A stretch of 55,073 bases of DNA from JAIXWP01 sp049318685 (GTDB lineage: Bacteria > Bacteroidota > Bacteroidia > Flavobacteriales_D > Sanyastnellaceae): NCBI GenBank assembly GCA_049318685.1, contig JBMOFW010000001.1, positions 1 to 55,073 on the forward strand, in the 5' to 3' direction. The translations under genes were made by a program, and so were the position numbers. Below are positions 17,167 through 25,051 of this stretch, piece by piece (the first letter of the stretch is position 1; each line of letters starts with the position of its first letter). A model generated the notes under the pieces. It was given only the letters and a program-made list of their open reading frames with translations, searched no databases and was not told the DNA's origin.

Positions 17167-20127
17167 ATGTATCTCTGCGCCCATTCCTATTATTCCCTCC
17201 GATTTGGTGCCATTCCGCCCGAACAGCTTCTTGCTTTAGCCGCAGAGCACGGTATATCACACTTTCCCCTTACCGATATCAACAATACCTCGGCTTCCCT
17301 CGATTTCATTCGGCTGGCCCCGAAATACGCTATCAAGCCCACTATCGGCGTTGACTTCCGCAATGGAGCACAGTTCAAATACCTCGCCCTCGCCAAATCC
17401 AATACGGGTTTCTATCATATCAATTGTCATTTATCCTATCATAGCCATGAAGGACTGCCTTTCCAAGATCGCACTCCGCAATTGGAAGAAACATTTGTCA
17501 TTTACCCTTTCCAACCGAATGAACGTTCATTCGGTTTGGACGAATTATACGAAAATGAATTCATCGGTATTCAGCCGCATGAAATCAATAGACTAAAATT
17601 TCACGACTTCCGACATAGACTAGACAAACTGGTCATTCTCGCACCGGTCACCTTTCGAAACAAACGCGATTTCAATGCGCACCGTTTACTGCGGGCTATT
17701 GATAATAATACATTGCTTAGCAAGCTTCCCAAATCAGAAGAAGCCAATGAAGCAGAAAAACTCATTCCCCCTGACGAACTCCGATCCTTGTACTCCGAGT
17801 TTCCGGAATTAATCGCTAACACCGAAAAACTGCTTGATCAATGCCATGTGCATTTTGACTTTGGCTCCGAAGCCCCTCATCAAAATATGCACACCTACAC
17901 AGGCAGTGAAGAAGGGGATTACAAACTCATTGAAAAACTTTGTTATGATGGCATAGCTTACCGCTATCCCGAGGTAACGCCCGCCATTCGAGCACGGATA
18001 GAAAAAGAACTGCAGATAATCCGTGAAAAAAAATACCTCTCCTATTTCTTAATCAACTGGGACATTACACGCTACGCCCGAAGCAAGAATTATTTCTACG
18101 TGGGACGCGGAAGCGGTGCCAATAGCATTATCGCCTATATCCTCCGCATTACCGATGTTGATCCTATCGAACTCGACTTGTATTTTGAACGTTTCATCAA
18201 TCTCTATCGAAAGAATCCTCCCGATTTCGATATCGATTTTTCTTGGACAGATCGCGAAGACATTACGCAGTTCATTTTTTCCAAATTCCCCAATGTCACA
18301 CTCCTCGGCGCTTACGTAACTTTTCAATACAAAGCGGTGGTGCGCGAATTGGGAAAAGTATTTGGCTTGCCCAAAAGTGATATCGATCTATTAGCAGATG
18401 GAAAATTTGATCTGCAAAAAATTGATCAACTTCAAAAGTTGGTGCTTCAATACAGCGCGCTTATTCAAGACTTCCCAAATCACCTCAGCATACACGCGGC
18501 CGGTATTCTCATTACAGAGCGACCAATAGAGCATTTCACGGCGACTTTTCTTCCTCCGAAAGGTTTTCCTACCACCCATTTTGATATGGTGGTGGCCGAA
18601 GATGCCGGTATTTACAAATTTGATATTCTCTCTCAACGCGGCTTGGGAAAAATCAAAGAATGCATCGAAATCATTGCGTACAATCAACCGGACCATGCGC
18701 CTTTTGATATTCACGACATGAAGCGATTCAAGCAAGACGAGCGCATTAAAGACTTGCTCCGTCATGCGAAAGCCATTGGATGCTTCTATGTCGAATCGCC
18801 CGCGATGCGCATGCTCCTTACCAAATTGCAAGTAGATGATTATCTCGGATTGGTAGCAGCCAGTAGCGTAATTCGTCCCGGTGTATCGCAATCAGGCATG
18901 ATGCGCGAATTCATATTGCGGCATCGTTTTCCGGAAAAGCGAAAAAACGCCCATCCTGTTATGCTCGACATCATGCCTGAAACCTACGGTGTGATGGTCT
19001 ATCAAGAAGACGTCATCAAAGTAGCCCACTATTTCGGCGGCTTGGATTTGGGTGAAGCTGATTCGTTGCGGCGAGGCATGTCGGGCAAGTTCCGTGGCCG
19101 CGAAGAATTTGATAAAGCGCGGCAAGCGTTTTTTGAAAAGGCTACCTCCAAAGGTCACCCGCCTGATATGATCGCGGAAGTATGGCGTCAAATCGAGAGT
19201 TTTGCAGGATATGCTTTTGCCAAAGGACATAGCGCCAGCTACGCTGTAGAAAGCTACCAATCTCTTTTCTTAAAAGCGTATTATCCGCTAGAATACATGA
19301 CGGCCACCATCAATAATTTTGGTGGATTCTATAGCACCGAATTGTATGTACACGAAGCACGCATGCACGGTGGAATCATCGAACCGCCGTGCGTCAATGA
19401 AGGTAGCGCTGTGGCCGTGATTCGCGGCATTCGTATCATTTTGGGTATGGGTTTGATAAAAGATTTAGAACACAATACTATCGCCGCATTACTCTACGAA
19501 CGCAATGAAAAAGGAGCATTTCAATCCTTTGAAGATTTTCTTGACCGTGTGCGTATATCGCTCGAACAAATCATCATTCTTATTCGAATTGGTGCATTTC
19601 GATTTACACAACGCAGTAAAAAAGATTTGATGTGGGGCGCCCACTTTCACTTTGGTTCGCAAAAAGTCAACATCCCCGATCAAGGCATGTTTGCGTTACC
19701 TACACGCACCTTTGAATTGCCTCCACTCGAACACAGTTGGCTAGAAGATGCGTATGATGAAATGGAATTGATAGGATTCCCCTTATGCAATCCATTTGAT
19801 CTTTTGGAAGAAAGCCCGGCAAATGATGTTCCGGCTCAGGCCTTGCCCCAACACCTCGGGCAGGTGGTCGACGTGGTAGGATACCTCGTTACCATAAAAC
19901 CATCGCGCACCTCCAAAGGGGAACGCATGTATTTCGGCACCTTTATCGATCGTGAAGGCTACTTTCTCGATACCGTCCACTTCCCTCCGGTTGCCGCACA
20001 ATACCATTGGCGCGGCCGCGGTATCTACCATATTCGGGGTAAAATAATGGAAGAATTTGGCGCCATCAGTATCGAGGCTTCCTATCTCCAAAAGCTTCGC
20101 TACAAAGACGATCCACGCTACCTTTAG
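17167..20127 (+). CDS. DNA polymerase III alpha subunit, short DnaE2/error-prone-like
   Basis: A 986-residue C-family polymerase, shorter than replicative DnaE (about 1150 or more). The N-terminal PHP domain begins CAHSYYSLRFGAIPPEQL. The palm contains the catalytic aspartates in NPPDFDIDFSWTDRED (about 352-358), with FYVGRGSGANSIIAYIL just before it. Fingers and helix-hairpin-helix regions follow, and a C-terminal OB fold lies at about 865-940 (VVDVVGYLVTIKPSRTSKGE). Its small size and its position directly after SRAP, near an S24 repressor, point to a damage-inducible translesion polymerase (DnaE2/ImuC type). No imuA or imuB gene is in the window. A 24-bp perfect palindrome lies at 17513-17536, and the stop codon abuts heptamer array D. 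Confidence 0.9.
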   Translation: MYLCAHSYYSLRFGAIPPEQLLALAAEHGISHFPLTDINNTSASLDFIRLAPKYAIKPTIGVDFRNGAQFKYLALAKSNTGFYHINCHLSYHSHEGLPFQDRTPQLEETFVIYPFQPNERSFGLDELYENEFIGIQPHEINRLKFHDFRHRLDKLVILAPVTFRNKRDFNAHRLLRAIDNNTLLSKLPKSEEANEAEKLIPPDELRSLYSEFPELIANTEKLLDQCHVHFDFGSEAPHQNMHTYTGSEEGDYKLIEKLCYDGIAYRYPEVTPAIRARIEKELQIIREKKYLSYFLINWDITRYARSKNYFYVGRGSGANSIIAYILRITDVDPIELDLYFERFINLYRKNPPDFDIDFSWTDREDITQFIFSKFPNVTLLGAYVTFQYKAVVRELGKVFGLPKSDIDLLADGKFDLQKIDQLQKLVLQYSALIQDFPNHLSIHAAGILITERPIEHFTATFLPPKGFPTTHFDMVVAEDAGIYKFDILSQRGLGKIKECIEIIAYNQPDHAPFDIHDMKRFKQDERIKDLLRHAKAIGCFYVESPAMRMLLTKLQVDDYLGLVAASSVIRPGVSQSGMMREFILRHRFPEKRKNAHPVMLDIMPETYGVMVYQEDVIKVAHYFGGLDLGEADSLRRGMSGKFRGREEFDKARQAFFEKATSKGHPPDMIAEVWRQIESFAGYAFAKGHSASYAVESYQSLFLKAYYPLEYMTATINNFGGFYSTELYVHEARMHGGIIEPPCVNEGSAVAVIRGIRIILGMGLIKDLEHNTIAALLYERNEKGAFQSFEDFLDRVRISLEQIIILIRIGAFRFTQRSKKDLMWGAHFHFGSQKVNIPDQGMFALPTRTFELPPLEHSWLEDAYDEMELIGFPLCNPFDLLEESPANDVPAQALPQHLGQVVDVVGYLVTIKPSRTSKGERMYFGTFIDREGYFLDTVHFPPVAAQYHWRGRGIYHIRGKIMEEFGAISIEASYLQKLRYKDDPRYL
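17513..17536. repeat. 24-bp perfect palindrome related to the dispersed 18-bp palindrome
   Basis: Half-site AACCGAATGAAC meets its exact reverse complement. It has the outer ACCGA/TCGGT half-sites of the dispersed family but with a 12-bp rather than 8-bp spacer. It lies inside the dnaE coding region. Confidence 0.6.
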
Positions 20128-20209
20128 GCTACAGGCTACAGGCTTCAGGCTGCAGGCAACAGGCAACTGGCTTGAAGCCTGAAGCTTGTAGCCTGTAGCT
20201 TGAAGCCGC
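20126..20209. repeat. Heptamer array D (12 units, switching orientation midway)
   Basis: Twelve contiguous 7-mers. Units 1-6 have consensus AGGCTAC. From unit 8 onward the units (AAGCCTG, TAGCCTG) are close to its reverse complement, so the two halves can fold on each other as a long imperfect hairpin. The array starts on the last two bases of the dnaE stop codon (TAG, 20125-20127) and could act as a transcription end or RNA 3' structure. Confidence 0.85.
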
Positions 20210-20274
20210 AAAGAATGCAAGATTTTTGAAAAAAAGAATGCCGTGTTTTACGCGCAATGCTAGACCTTTGAATC

Positions 20275-22806
20275 ATGTTGACCCGTTGTACTACTTTGCT
20301 TGCACTCCTCGTGTTTGGGGTATTGACCTGTGCTGCTCAAGGCGCTTTCTTTCGTCTGCAGCCCAATCAACCCGCTAATTTCTTCACCATTGTAGAAAAT
20401 GCGAATGCCTATTTCGCAGACAAGCACTATGATGATTCCAAAAAATTCACCGACAATGAATTTATCAAATTCAAACGTTGGGAATGGTACTGGTCTACAC
20501 GCATCAACGAAGATGGCAGTTTTCCTGACCTCATGACCCAAAAGCGCATTTACGATGATCTGAACGCATCCCTGGATCAACGTGATTTGGAAAGCCCTTG
20601 GATCAACATCAATCAAACTGTTGGTGATGGCGGATACAATGGCATGGGCCGTCTCACATCCATCGCATTTCACCCTACTGATCCGGATATTTTTTATGTA
20701 GGTGCTCCCATTGGAGGTGTTTGGAAAACAATCGACGGTGGTCAACATTGGACGGCCCTCGGTGACGATCTGCCCTTCCTAAGCGTGGGGAACGTATGCA
20801 TCGATCACACCAATCCCGATGTGCTCTACATCACCATCGGTGATCACAGCGGCTGGTGGAACTATGGACTTGGTGTATATAAATCTATTGATGCGGGCCA
20901 AACTTGGCAACCTACTTCACATACTACTACGTTCAATAATGAAGTAGCCTATCTCCGCATGACGATCAATCCGCTAAATGCCAATGAACTTTTCGTAGCC
21001 CAAACCGATGGCTTGTATCGCACACAAGACGCGGGCGAAACATGGACGCTAATTCACGACGGGCATCACAGCGATGTTGTTTTCCAACCTGGAAGCAATA
21101 CCACACTGTATGCTTCTACAGATGATTATTGGGGATCAAGCGAAGTATACGTATCATACGACAACGGCGACACGTGGATGCAGCTCACCGACTTCAATCA
21201 GCAATATGCTTCCATCCACCTCACCGTTACACCAGATGATGATCAATACCTCGGTATTCAACACAACCATGATGGCGTCTACGATTTCTACTTGAGCACT
21301 GATGGGGGTATCACATTAGAAACCCCGTCCAATCTGCCCGAAGACGGCATCATCTTTTTCTCTCCAACAGATAAAAACCGCATGTTCTGCGGCTGGATGA
21401 ATGTCTACAAATCTTTTGACGCCGGTTGGCAATGGGAACAAAACACCATGTGGTACAATGATGAAGTGCATCACGAAGTGCATGCCGATCAGCGAAATGT
21501 GGCGTATCATCCACTAACCAACGAAATCTTCTTTTGCAATGATGGTGGTTTGTATAAATACAATGAAGACACGGACGATTGGACTGACTTGTCCAATGGA
21601 TTGATCATTACACAATACTATCGTATCGCTGTTTCGCAACAAAGCGAAACGTTTATGATCGGCGGTACGCAGGACAATGGAGGTCGCAAACGCATTGGCT
21701 CCACTACATGGGCGGCCACGAATGGCGGTGATGCCATGGAAGTAGCCATCGATTACACCGACGATAATATTCTATACACCACCTATATCAATGGGCAACT
21801 CTACCGCAGTACCGACCAATGGAATAATGATGTTTATTATGAAATTACGCCTGAACAATCGACGGGCGGTGCATGGGTTACTCCATACATCATCGACCCG
21901 AATGATCCTTCGGTTTTGATTGCAGGTTATGAAGAAGTATTCAAGTCATTCGACCAAGGTGACTCTTGGGTAGCTTTGACCAGCAATCTTACTGGTTCGA
22001 CAGACAATAAGCTAGATGCAGTCGCTGTAGCTCCTTCCAACTCAGATTACATCTATGCCGCGCGCAATGCCAAACTTTATATGACCGCAGATGGCGGTGA
22101 AAACTGGGTTTCTTACAATGCATACCCTGGAGGCACTTACGGTGCAACAATCACCAGTATCGTTGTTCATCCTTTCGATCCACTCCAACTCTGGATTACC
22201 GTTGGAGGATATCAATCCACTAACAAAGTGCGCTACAGCGCCGATGGAGGCGACACATTCGTCAACATCACAGAGAATCTGCCCAACACACCGATCAATT
22301 GTTCGGTTATCGACAAAGAGAGCCCTAACCTCGACTTATACATTGGCACCGATGCGGGCGTATTCATTTGGAATACGGTAGATCTTCAATGGGATTACTA
22401 CGGCATGGGTATGCCCAATACGTCTGTAACCGATCTTGAGATTCAATACAGCGGCCGCAAACTTCGTGCAGGTACATTCGGTCGCGGTATCTATGAAAAT
22501 GACCTGTACTCCGAACCGGGCGTGAACGTCAACAATCGCGAAGAAGCCTATGCACAATGGGCAAGTATAGCTCATAATCCCGCTAACAACATTTTAGTAC
22601 TCAACGTCCACGCCTCAACTTTCGATGCTGGACAAGTCTACATCTACGATCTGACCGGCAAGCAAATCGCCACGCATCCGATCGCCATTACACCTGGCAA
22701 CTATCAGCGCACATTCTCGATCGAAAATCTTCCCGCAGGAACCTATCTGGTTTCTATTGACGCAGTAGGATTCTCGAGGAAGGCGATCACACTGGTAGTG
22801 TGCTAG
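20275..22806 (+). CDS. Secreted T9SS protein with VPS10/BNR-type beta-propeller
   Basis: An 843-residue exported protein. Signal peptide LLALLVFGVLTCAAQG is followed by a long run of BNR/sortilin-like repeats of the form W-K-T-x-D-G-G-x-x-W, for example GGVWKTIDGGQHWTAL, KSIDAGQTWQPT, RTQDAGETWTLI and MTADGGENWVSY, from about 130 to 740. Such repeats fold as one or two seven- or ten-bladed propellers. The C-terminus (from about 775: VYIYDLTGKQIATHPI, then LPAGTYLVSIDA) is a T9SS sorting domain. Sialidase-type catalytic residues were not identified, so binding rather than hydrolysis is as likely. Two copies of the dispersed palindrome lie in the gene (one exact, one near). Its stop codon abuts heptamer array E. 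Confidence 0.88.
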   Translation: MLTRCTTLLALLVFGVLTCAAQGAFFRLQPNQPANFFTIVENANAYFADKHYDDSKKFTDNEFIKFKRWEWYWSTRINEDGSFPDLMTQKRIYDDLNASLDQRDLESPWININQTVGDGGYNGMGRLTSIAFHPTDPDIFYVGAPIGGVWKTIDGGQHWTALGDDLPFLSVGNVCIDHTNPDVLYITIGDHSGWWNYGLGVYKSIDAGQTWQPTSHTTTFNNEVAYLRMTINPLNANELFVAQTDGLYRTQDAGETWTLIHDGHHSDVVFQPGSNTTLYASTDDYWGSSEVYVSYDNGDTWMQLTDFNQQYASIHLTVTPDDDQYLGIQHNHDGVYDFYLSTDGGITLETPSNLPEDGIIFFSPTDKNRMFCGWMNVYKSFDAGWQWEQNTMWYNDEVHHEVHADQRNVAYHPLTNEIFFCNDGGLYKYNEDTDDWTDLSNGLIITQYYRIAVSQQSETFMIGGTQDNGGRKRIGSTTWAATNGGDAMEVAIDYTDDNILYTTYINGQLYRSTDQWNNDVYYEITPEQSTGGAWVTPYIIDPNDPSVLIAGYEEVFKSFDQGDSWVALTSNLTGSTDNKLDAVAVAPSNSDYIYAARNAKLYMTADGGENWVSYNAYPGGTYGATITSIVVHPFDPLQLWITVGGYQSTNKVRYSADGGDTFVNITENLPNTPINCSVIDKESPNLDLYIGTDAGVFIWNTVDLQWDYYGMGMPNTSVTDLEIQYSGRKLRAGTFGRGIYENDLYSEPGVNVNNREEAYAQWASIAHNPANNILVLNVHASTFDAGQVYIYDLTGKQIATHPIAITPGNYQRTFSIENLPAGTYLVSIDAVGFSRKAITLVVC
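21897..21914. repeat. Near-match to the 18-bp palindrome (CCCGA-N8-TCGGT)
   Basis: One base off in the left half-site and an imperfect core (TGATCC). It lies 376 bp before the exact copy in the same gene. Confidence 0.35.
22290..22307. repeat. Dispersed 18-bp palindrome, copy 3 (ACCGATCAATTGTTCGGT)
   Basis: An exact match in the T9SS propeller gene, encoding T-P-I-N-C-S-V on the plus strand. Confidence 0.7.
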
Positions 22807-22811
22807 AGATA

Positions 22812-22846
22812 GAAACCAGAAACCAGAAACTAGAAACCAGAAACCC
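22812..22846. repeat. Heptamer array E (5 units, consensus GAAACCA)
   Basis: GAAACCA, GAAACCA, GAAACTA, GAAACCA and GAAACCC lie in perfect phase between convergent genes, beginning 5 nt after one stop codon. The stop codon of hom (22830-22832) lies inside it, so the last residues of homoserine dehydrogenase (V-S-G-F) are encoded by the array. Confidence 0.8.
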
Positions 22847-24023
22847 CCTTCCGCTGGCCGGTGGCGATGAGGGATGCGCGTTCGCGGTGAAGGAGATGAG
22901 CGACGGCTTTTAAGTCTTTGAGGGAAATAAAGCCGGTGACCTGATTGTACTCCGTGGAGAAAAACCCCTCACTGATCGATACAAATGGCAACACCTTCTT
23001 GATCGCGTCATTTGTATAACGGACATAAACTTCAATCAATAACTTATTGTCATCGAGCAAGGCTTTAGGTGCCTTTTGCTTACTCAACTTGTAGCCTTGG
23101 CGCAAGACAGTGCGATCAATATCGCTCAATACCGCCGATGCTGTAGGATGCGATCCTGCCCCGCGTCCGTAAAAGAACTGCGTTCCAGCGTAGGCTGCTT
23201 CCAGCATAACACCGTTAAACTCGTCATCGACATGAAAGAGTCGGTCTGTCGGCTTCACAAACTCCGGCAACACATAGGCTACCACTTTATCATCCACCAA
23301 ACCCAGATGCGGAACCAGTTTTATTTTCCACCCACGCTCCTTTGCATACTGAAAATCTTCCGGCTGCAAACGTTGTATCCCAGCATTCAACACTTCCTCT
23401 GGCTTGAGCAATACCCCAAACGTGTGCAAAGCCAGAATGATAATTTTATACTTCGGATCAAATCCTCCTACATCCGCCGTTGGATCGGCTTCTGCAAAAC
23501 CAAGATCCTGTGCTTGTTTCAATGCCGGCTTGTATTCCAATTGATCGCGCACGATACGGGTCAAAATATAATTGGACGTTCCATTCAAAATACCCCGCAC
23601 ACTAGACAGAGGCTCTTGTCCAAAATAATTGTCTATCGTATCAACAATCGGAATAGCCCCACCTACGGCCGCTTCGTAGCGAAAAATGACTTTATTGTCC
23701 TTGGCCTTTTGTGTGAGTTCTTCCAAATGAGACGCGACCAATTTCTTATTGGCGGTGATCACATTCTTGCCACCATCCAAAGCACGCTTTACGATTCCAT
23801 ACGCTACATCTGCATCATCGATGGCCTCCACAACAGTATCGATTTCGTCGCTTTCCAAAATGTCAGCAGCGTTGTAGGTAAATAATTCTGCAGGTGCTGT
23901 GCGCGGTTTCTGTTTATCGCGCACCGCAATTTTACTGATGCTTCCCGCACCATATCCTGTTCCTTCAATCAGTTGATACAAGCCTTGTCCAACTGTTCCA
24001 AAACCAAATAATCCTATTTTCAT
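22830..24023 (-). CDS. hom: Homoserine dehydrogenase
   Basis: A 397-residue NAD(P)H enzyme reducing aspartate semialdehyde to homoserine, the branch-point precursor of methionine and threonine. The Rossmann start is MKIGLFGFGTVGQGLYQL, the family signature RGILNGTSNYILTRI lies at about 147-161, and the catalytic-domain segment AEADPTADVGGFDPKYK follows. It is monofunctional (no aspartokinase part) and too short for a full C-terminal ACT domain, so feedback control may instead be exerted on expression. It overlaps metX by 4 nt (ATGA) and is the last gene of metY-metX-hom. The C-terminus runs into heptamer array E. Confidence 0.95.
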   Translation of the reverse strand: MKIGLFGFGTVGQGLYQLIEGTGYGAGSISKIAVRDKQKPRTAPAELFTYNAADILESDEIDTVVEAIDDADVAYGIVKRALDGGKNVITANKKLVASHLEELTQKAKDNKVIFRYEAAVGGAIPIVDTIDNYFGQEPLSSVRGILNGTSNYILTRIVRDQLEYKPALKQAQDLGFAEADPTADVGGFDPKYKIIILALHTFGVLLKPEEVLNAGIQRLQPEDFQYAKERGWKIKLVPHLGLVDDKVVAYVLPEFVKPTDRLFHVDDEFNGVMLEAAYAGTQFFYGRGAGSHPTASAVLSDIDRTVLRQGYKLSKQKAPKALLDDNKLLIEVYVRYTNDAIKKVLPFVSISEGFFSTEYNQVTGFISLKDLKAVAHLLHRERASLIATGQRKGVSGF

Positions 24024-25051
24024 CGTGTATTGTTTTTTACTTTTTCTGTTTCAAATGCATTTAATATCGCATGATTGATTTGATCTGTTTCCACCAAAAA
24101 TCCATCATGTCCAAATGGCGATGCCAGGATGCTCAACTTTGCTCCTGGAATATGCTCTGCCAAAAACTCCTGTTCCGATGGGGGAAACAAGAGATCTGAA
24201 TCGATGCCTATCACAAACGTTTCAGCACGAATCATACCGAGTGAATGTTCGGTCGATAGACGATTTCGCCCCACATGATGACTATCCATCGACCTGGTTA
24301 AGACATAATATGCATGCGCGTTGAATCGATCGGTCAGCTTTTTTCCTTGATAACGCTGATAAGACGAGGCGCGATAATCAAAAAGCTTCGCATCCTCATC
24401 GGTCTGCGTTGCCACATACGCATTGTAGTGTCGATAGCTCAGCAAGGCAATGGCCCGAGCCGCTCTGAGTCCAATCCAACCCGCTTTATCGTCTTTCCAA
24501 AGCCAAGTATAATCGGCTTCAATCGACATACGCTGCGACTCATTAAACGCGATGCCCCATGCCGAATGGCGCGCTGCTGTTGCCAACAATACCAAACGCT
24601 CAATGCGCTCAGGTTGCTCTATGGCCCATTCCATCGCCTGAAATCCACCCATACTGCCTCCAATTAACAGATGAATCTGACCGATGCCTAAGTGATCGGC
24701 GAGCAGCTGATGCGCATGTACTATATCGCGAATGGTAATCAAGGGAAAATCGTGATAGTACGGTCTGCCAGTTCGCGGATCAACGGATAGCGGGCTGGTA
24801 CTCCCATAACAACTCCCGATGACATTGGCACAAACAATAAAGTATTTTTCCGAATCGAACAAACGTTCGGTTCCAAATAGCCCATCCCACCATTGATCTA
24901 CGCGACTATCCGCCGTGAGGGCGTGACACACCCACACCACATTATCGCGTTGAGGGGAAAGGCGGCCTATCGTATGATAGGCCACCTCTACTTGCGGGAG
25001 CGAACCACCTCCTTCCAAACCAAAATTGTATTTATGCAAAAACTTCTTCAT
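24020..25051 (-). CDS. metX: Homoserine O-acetyltransferase
   Basis: A 343-residue alpha/beta-hydrolase-fold enzyme that makes O-acetylhomoserine from homoserine and acetyl-CoA. The nucleophile elbow is IGGSMGGFQAMEWA (Ser at about 136), with the Asp in GIDSDLLFPPSEQ and the His in SPFGHDGFL completing the triad. Start MKKFLHKYNFGLEGGG is chosen because it matches the family N-terminus; the frame is open 24 codons further into metY. It overlaps the metY 3' end by 20 nt, so translation is probably coupled. Its product is the substrate of metY. The gene carries one exact and one near copy of the dispersed palindrome. Confidence 0.94.
   Translation of the reverse strand: MKKFLHKYNFGLEGGGSLPQVEVAYHTIGRLSPQRDNVVWVCHALTADSRVDQWWDGLFGTERLFDSEKYFIVCANVIGSCYGSTSPLSVDPRTGRPYYHDFPLITIRDIVHAHQLLADHLGIGQIHLLIGGSMGGFQAMEWAIEQPERIERLVLLATAARHSAWGIAFNESQRMSIEADYTWLWKDDKAGWIGLRAARAIALLSYRHYNAYVATQTDEDAKLFDYRASSYQRYQGKKLTDRFNAHAYYVLTRSMDSHHVGRNRLSTEHSLGMIRAETFVIGIDSDLLFPPSEQEFLAEHIPGAKLSILASPFGHDGFLVETDQINHAILNAFETEKVKNNTR
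24236..24253. repeat. Dispersed 18-bp palindrome, copy 4 (ACCGAGTGAATGTTCGGT)
   Basis: An exact match inside metX, encoding T-E-H-S-L-G on the minus strand. A near copy lies 618 bp away in the same gene. Confidence 0.7.
24854..24871. repeat. Near-match to the 18-bp palindrome (ATCGA-N8-TCGGT)
   Basis: One mismatch in the left half-site, with the YRWWYR core and T13 kept. Inside metX. Confidence 0.45.

Noticed and set aside
20126..20209. CRISPR array at heptamer array D
   Set aside because: There are no spacers; units are 7 bp, contiguous and degenerate.
19783..20220. Minus-strand frame of 145 codons over the dnaE 3' end
   Set aside because: Antisense to dnaE. Its repetitive N-terminus is only the translation of heptamer array D.
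23076..23885. Plus-strand frame of 269 codons opposite hom
   Set aside because: It lies entirely antisense to a well-supported homoserine dehydrogenase and has no recognisable protein features.
24854..24871. TetR-type operator controlling metX
   Set aside because: The site is deep inside metX and belongs to a motif found in many unrelated genes, so a local operator role is unlikely.
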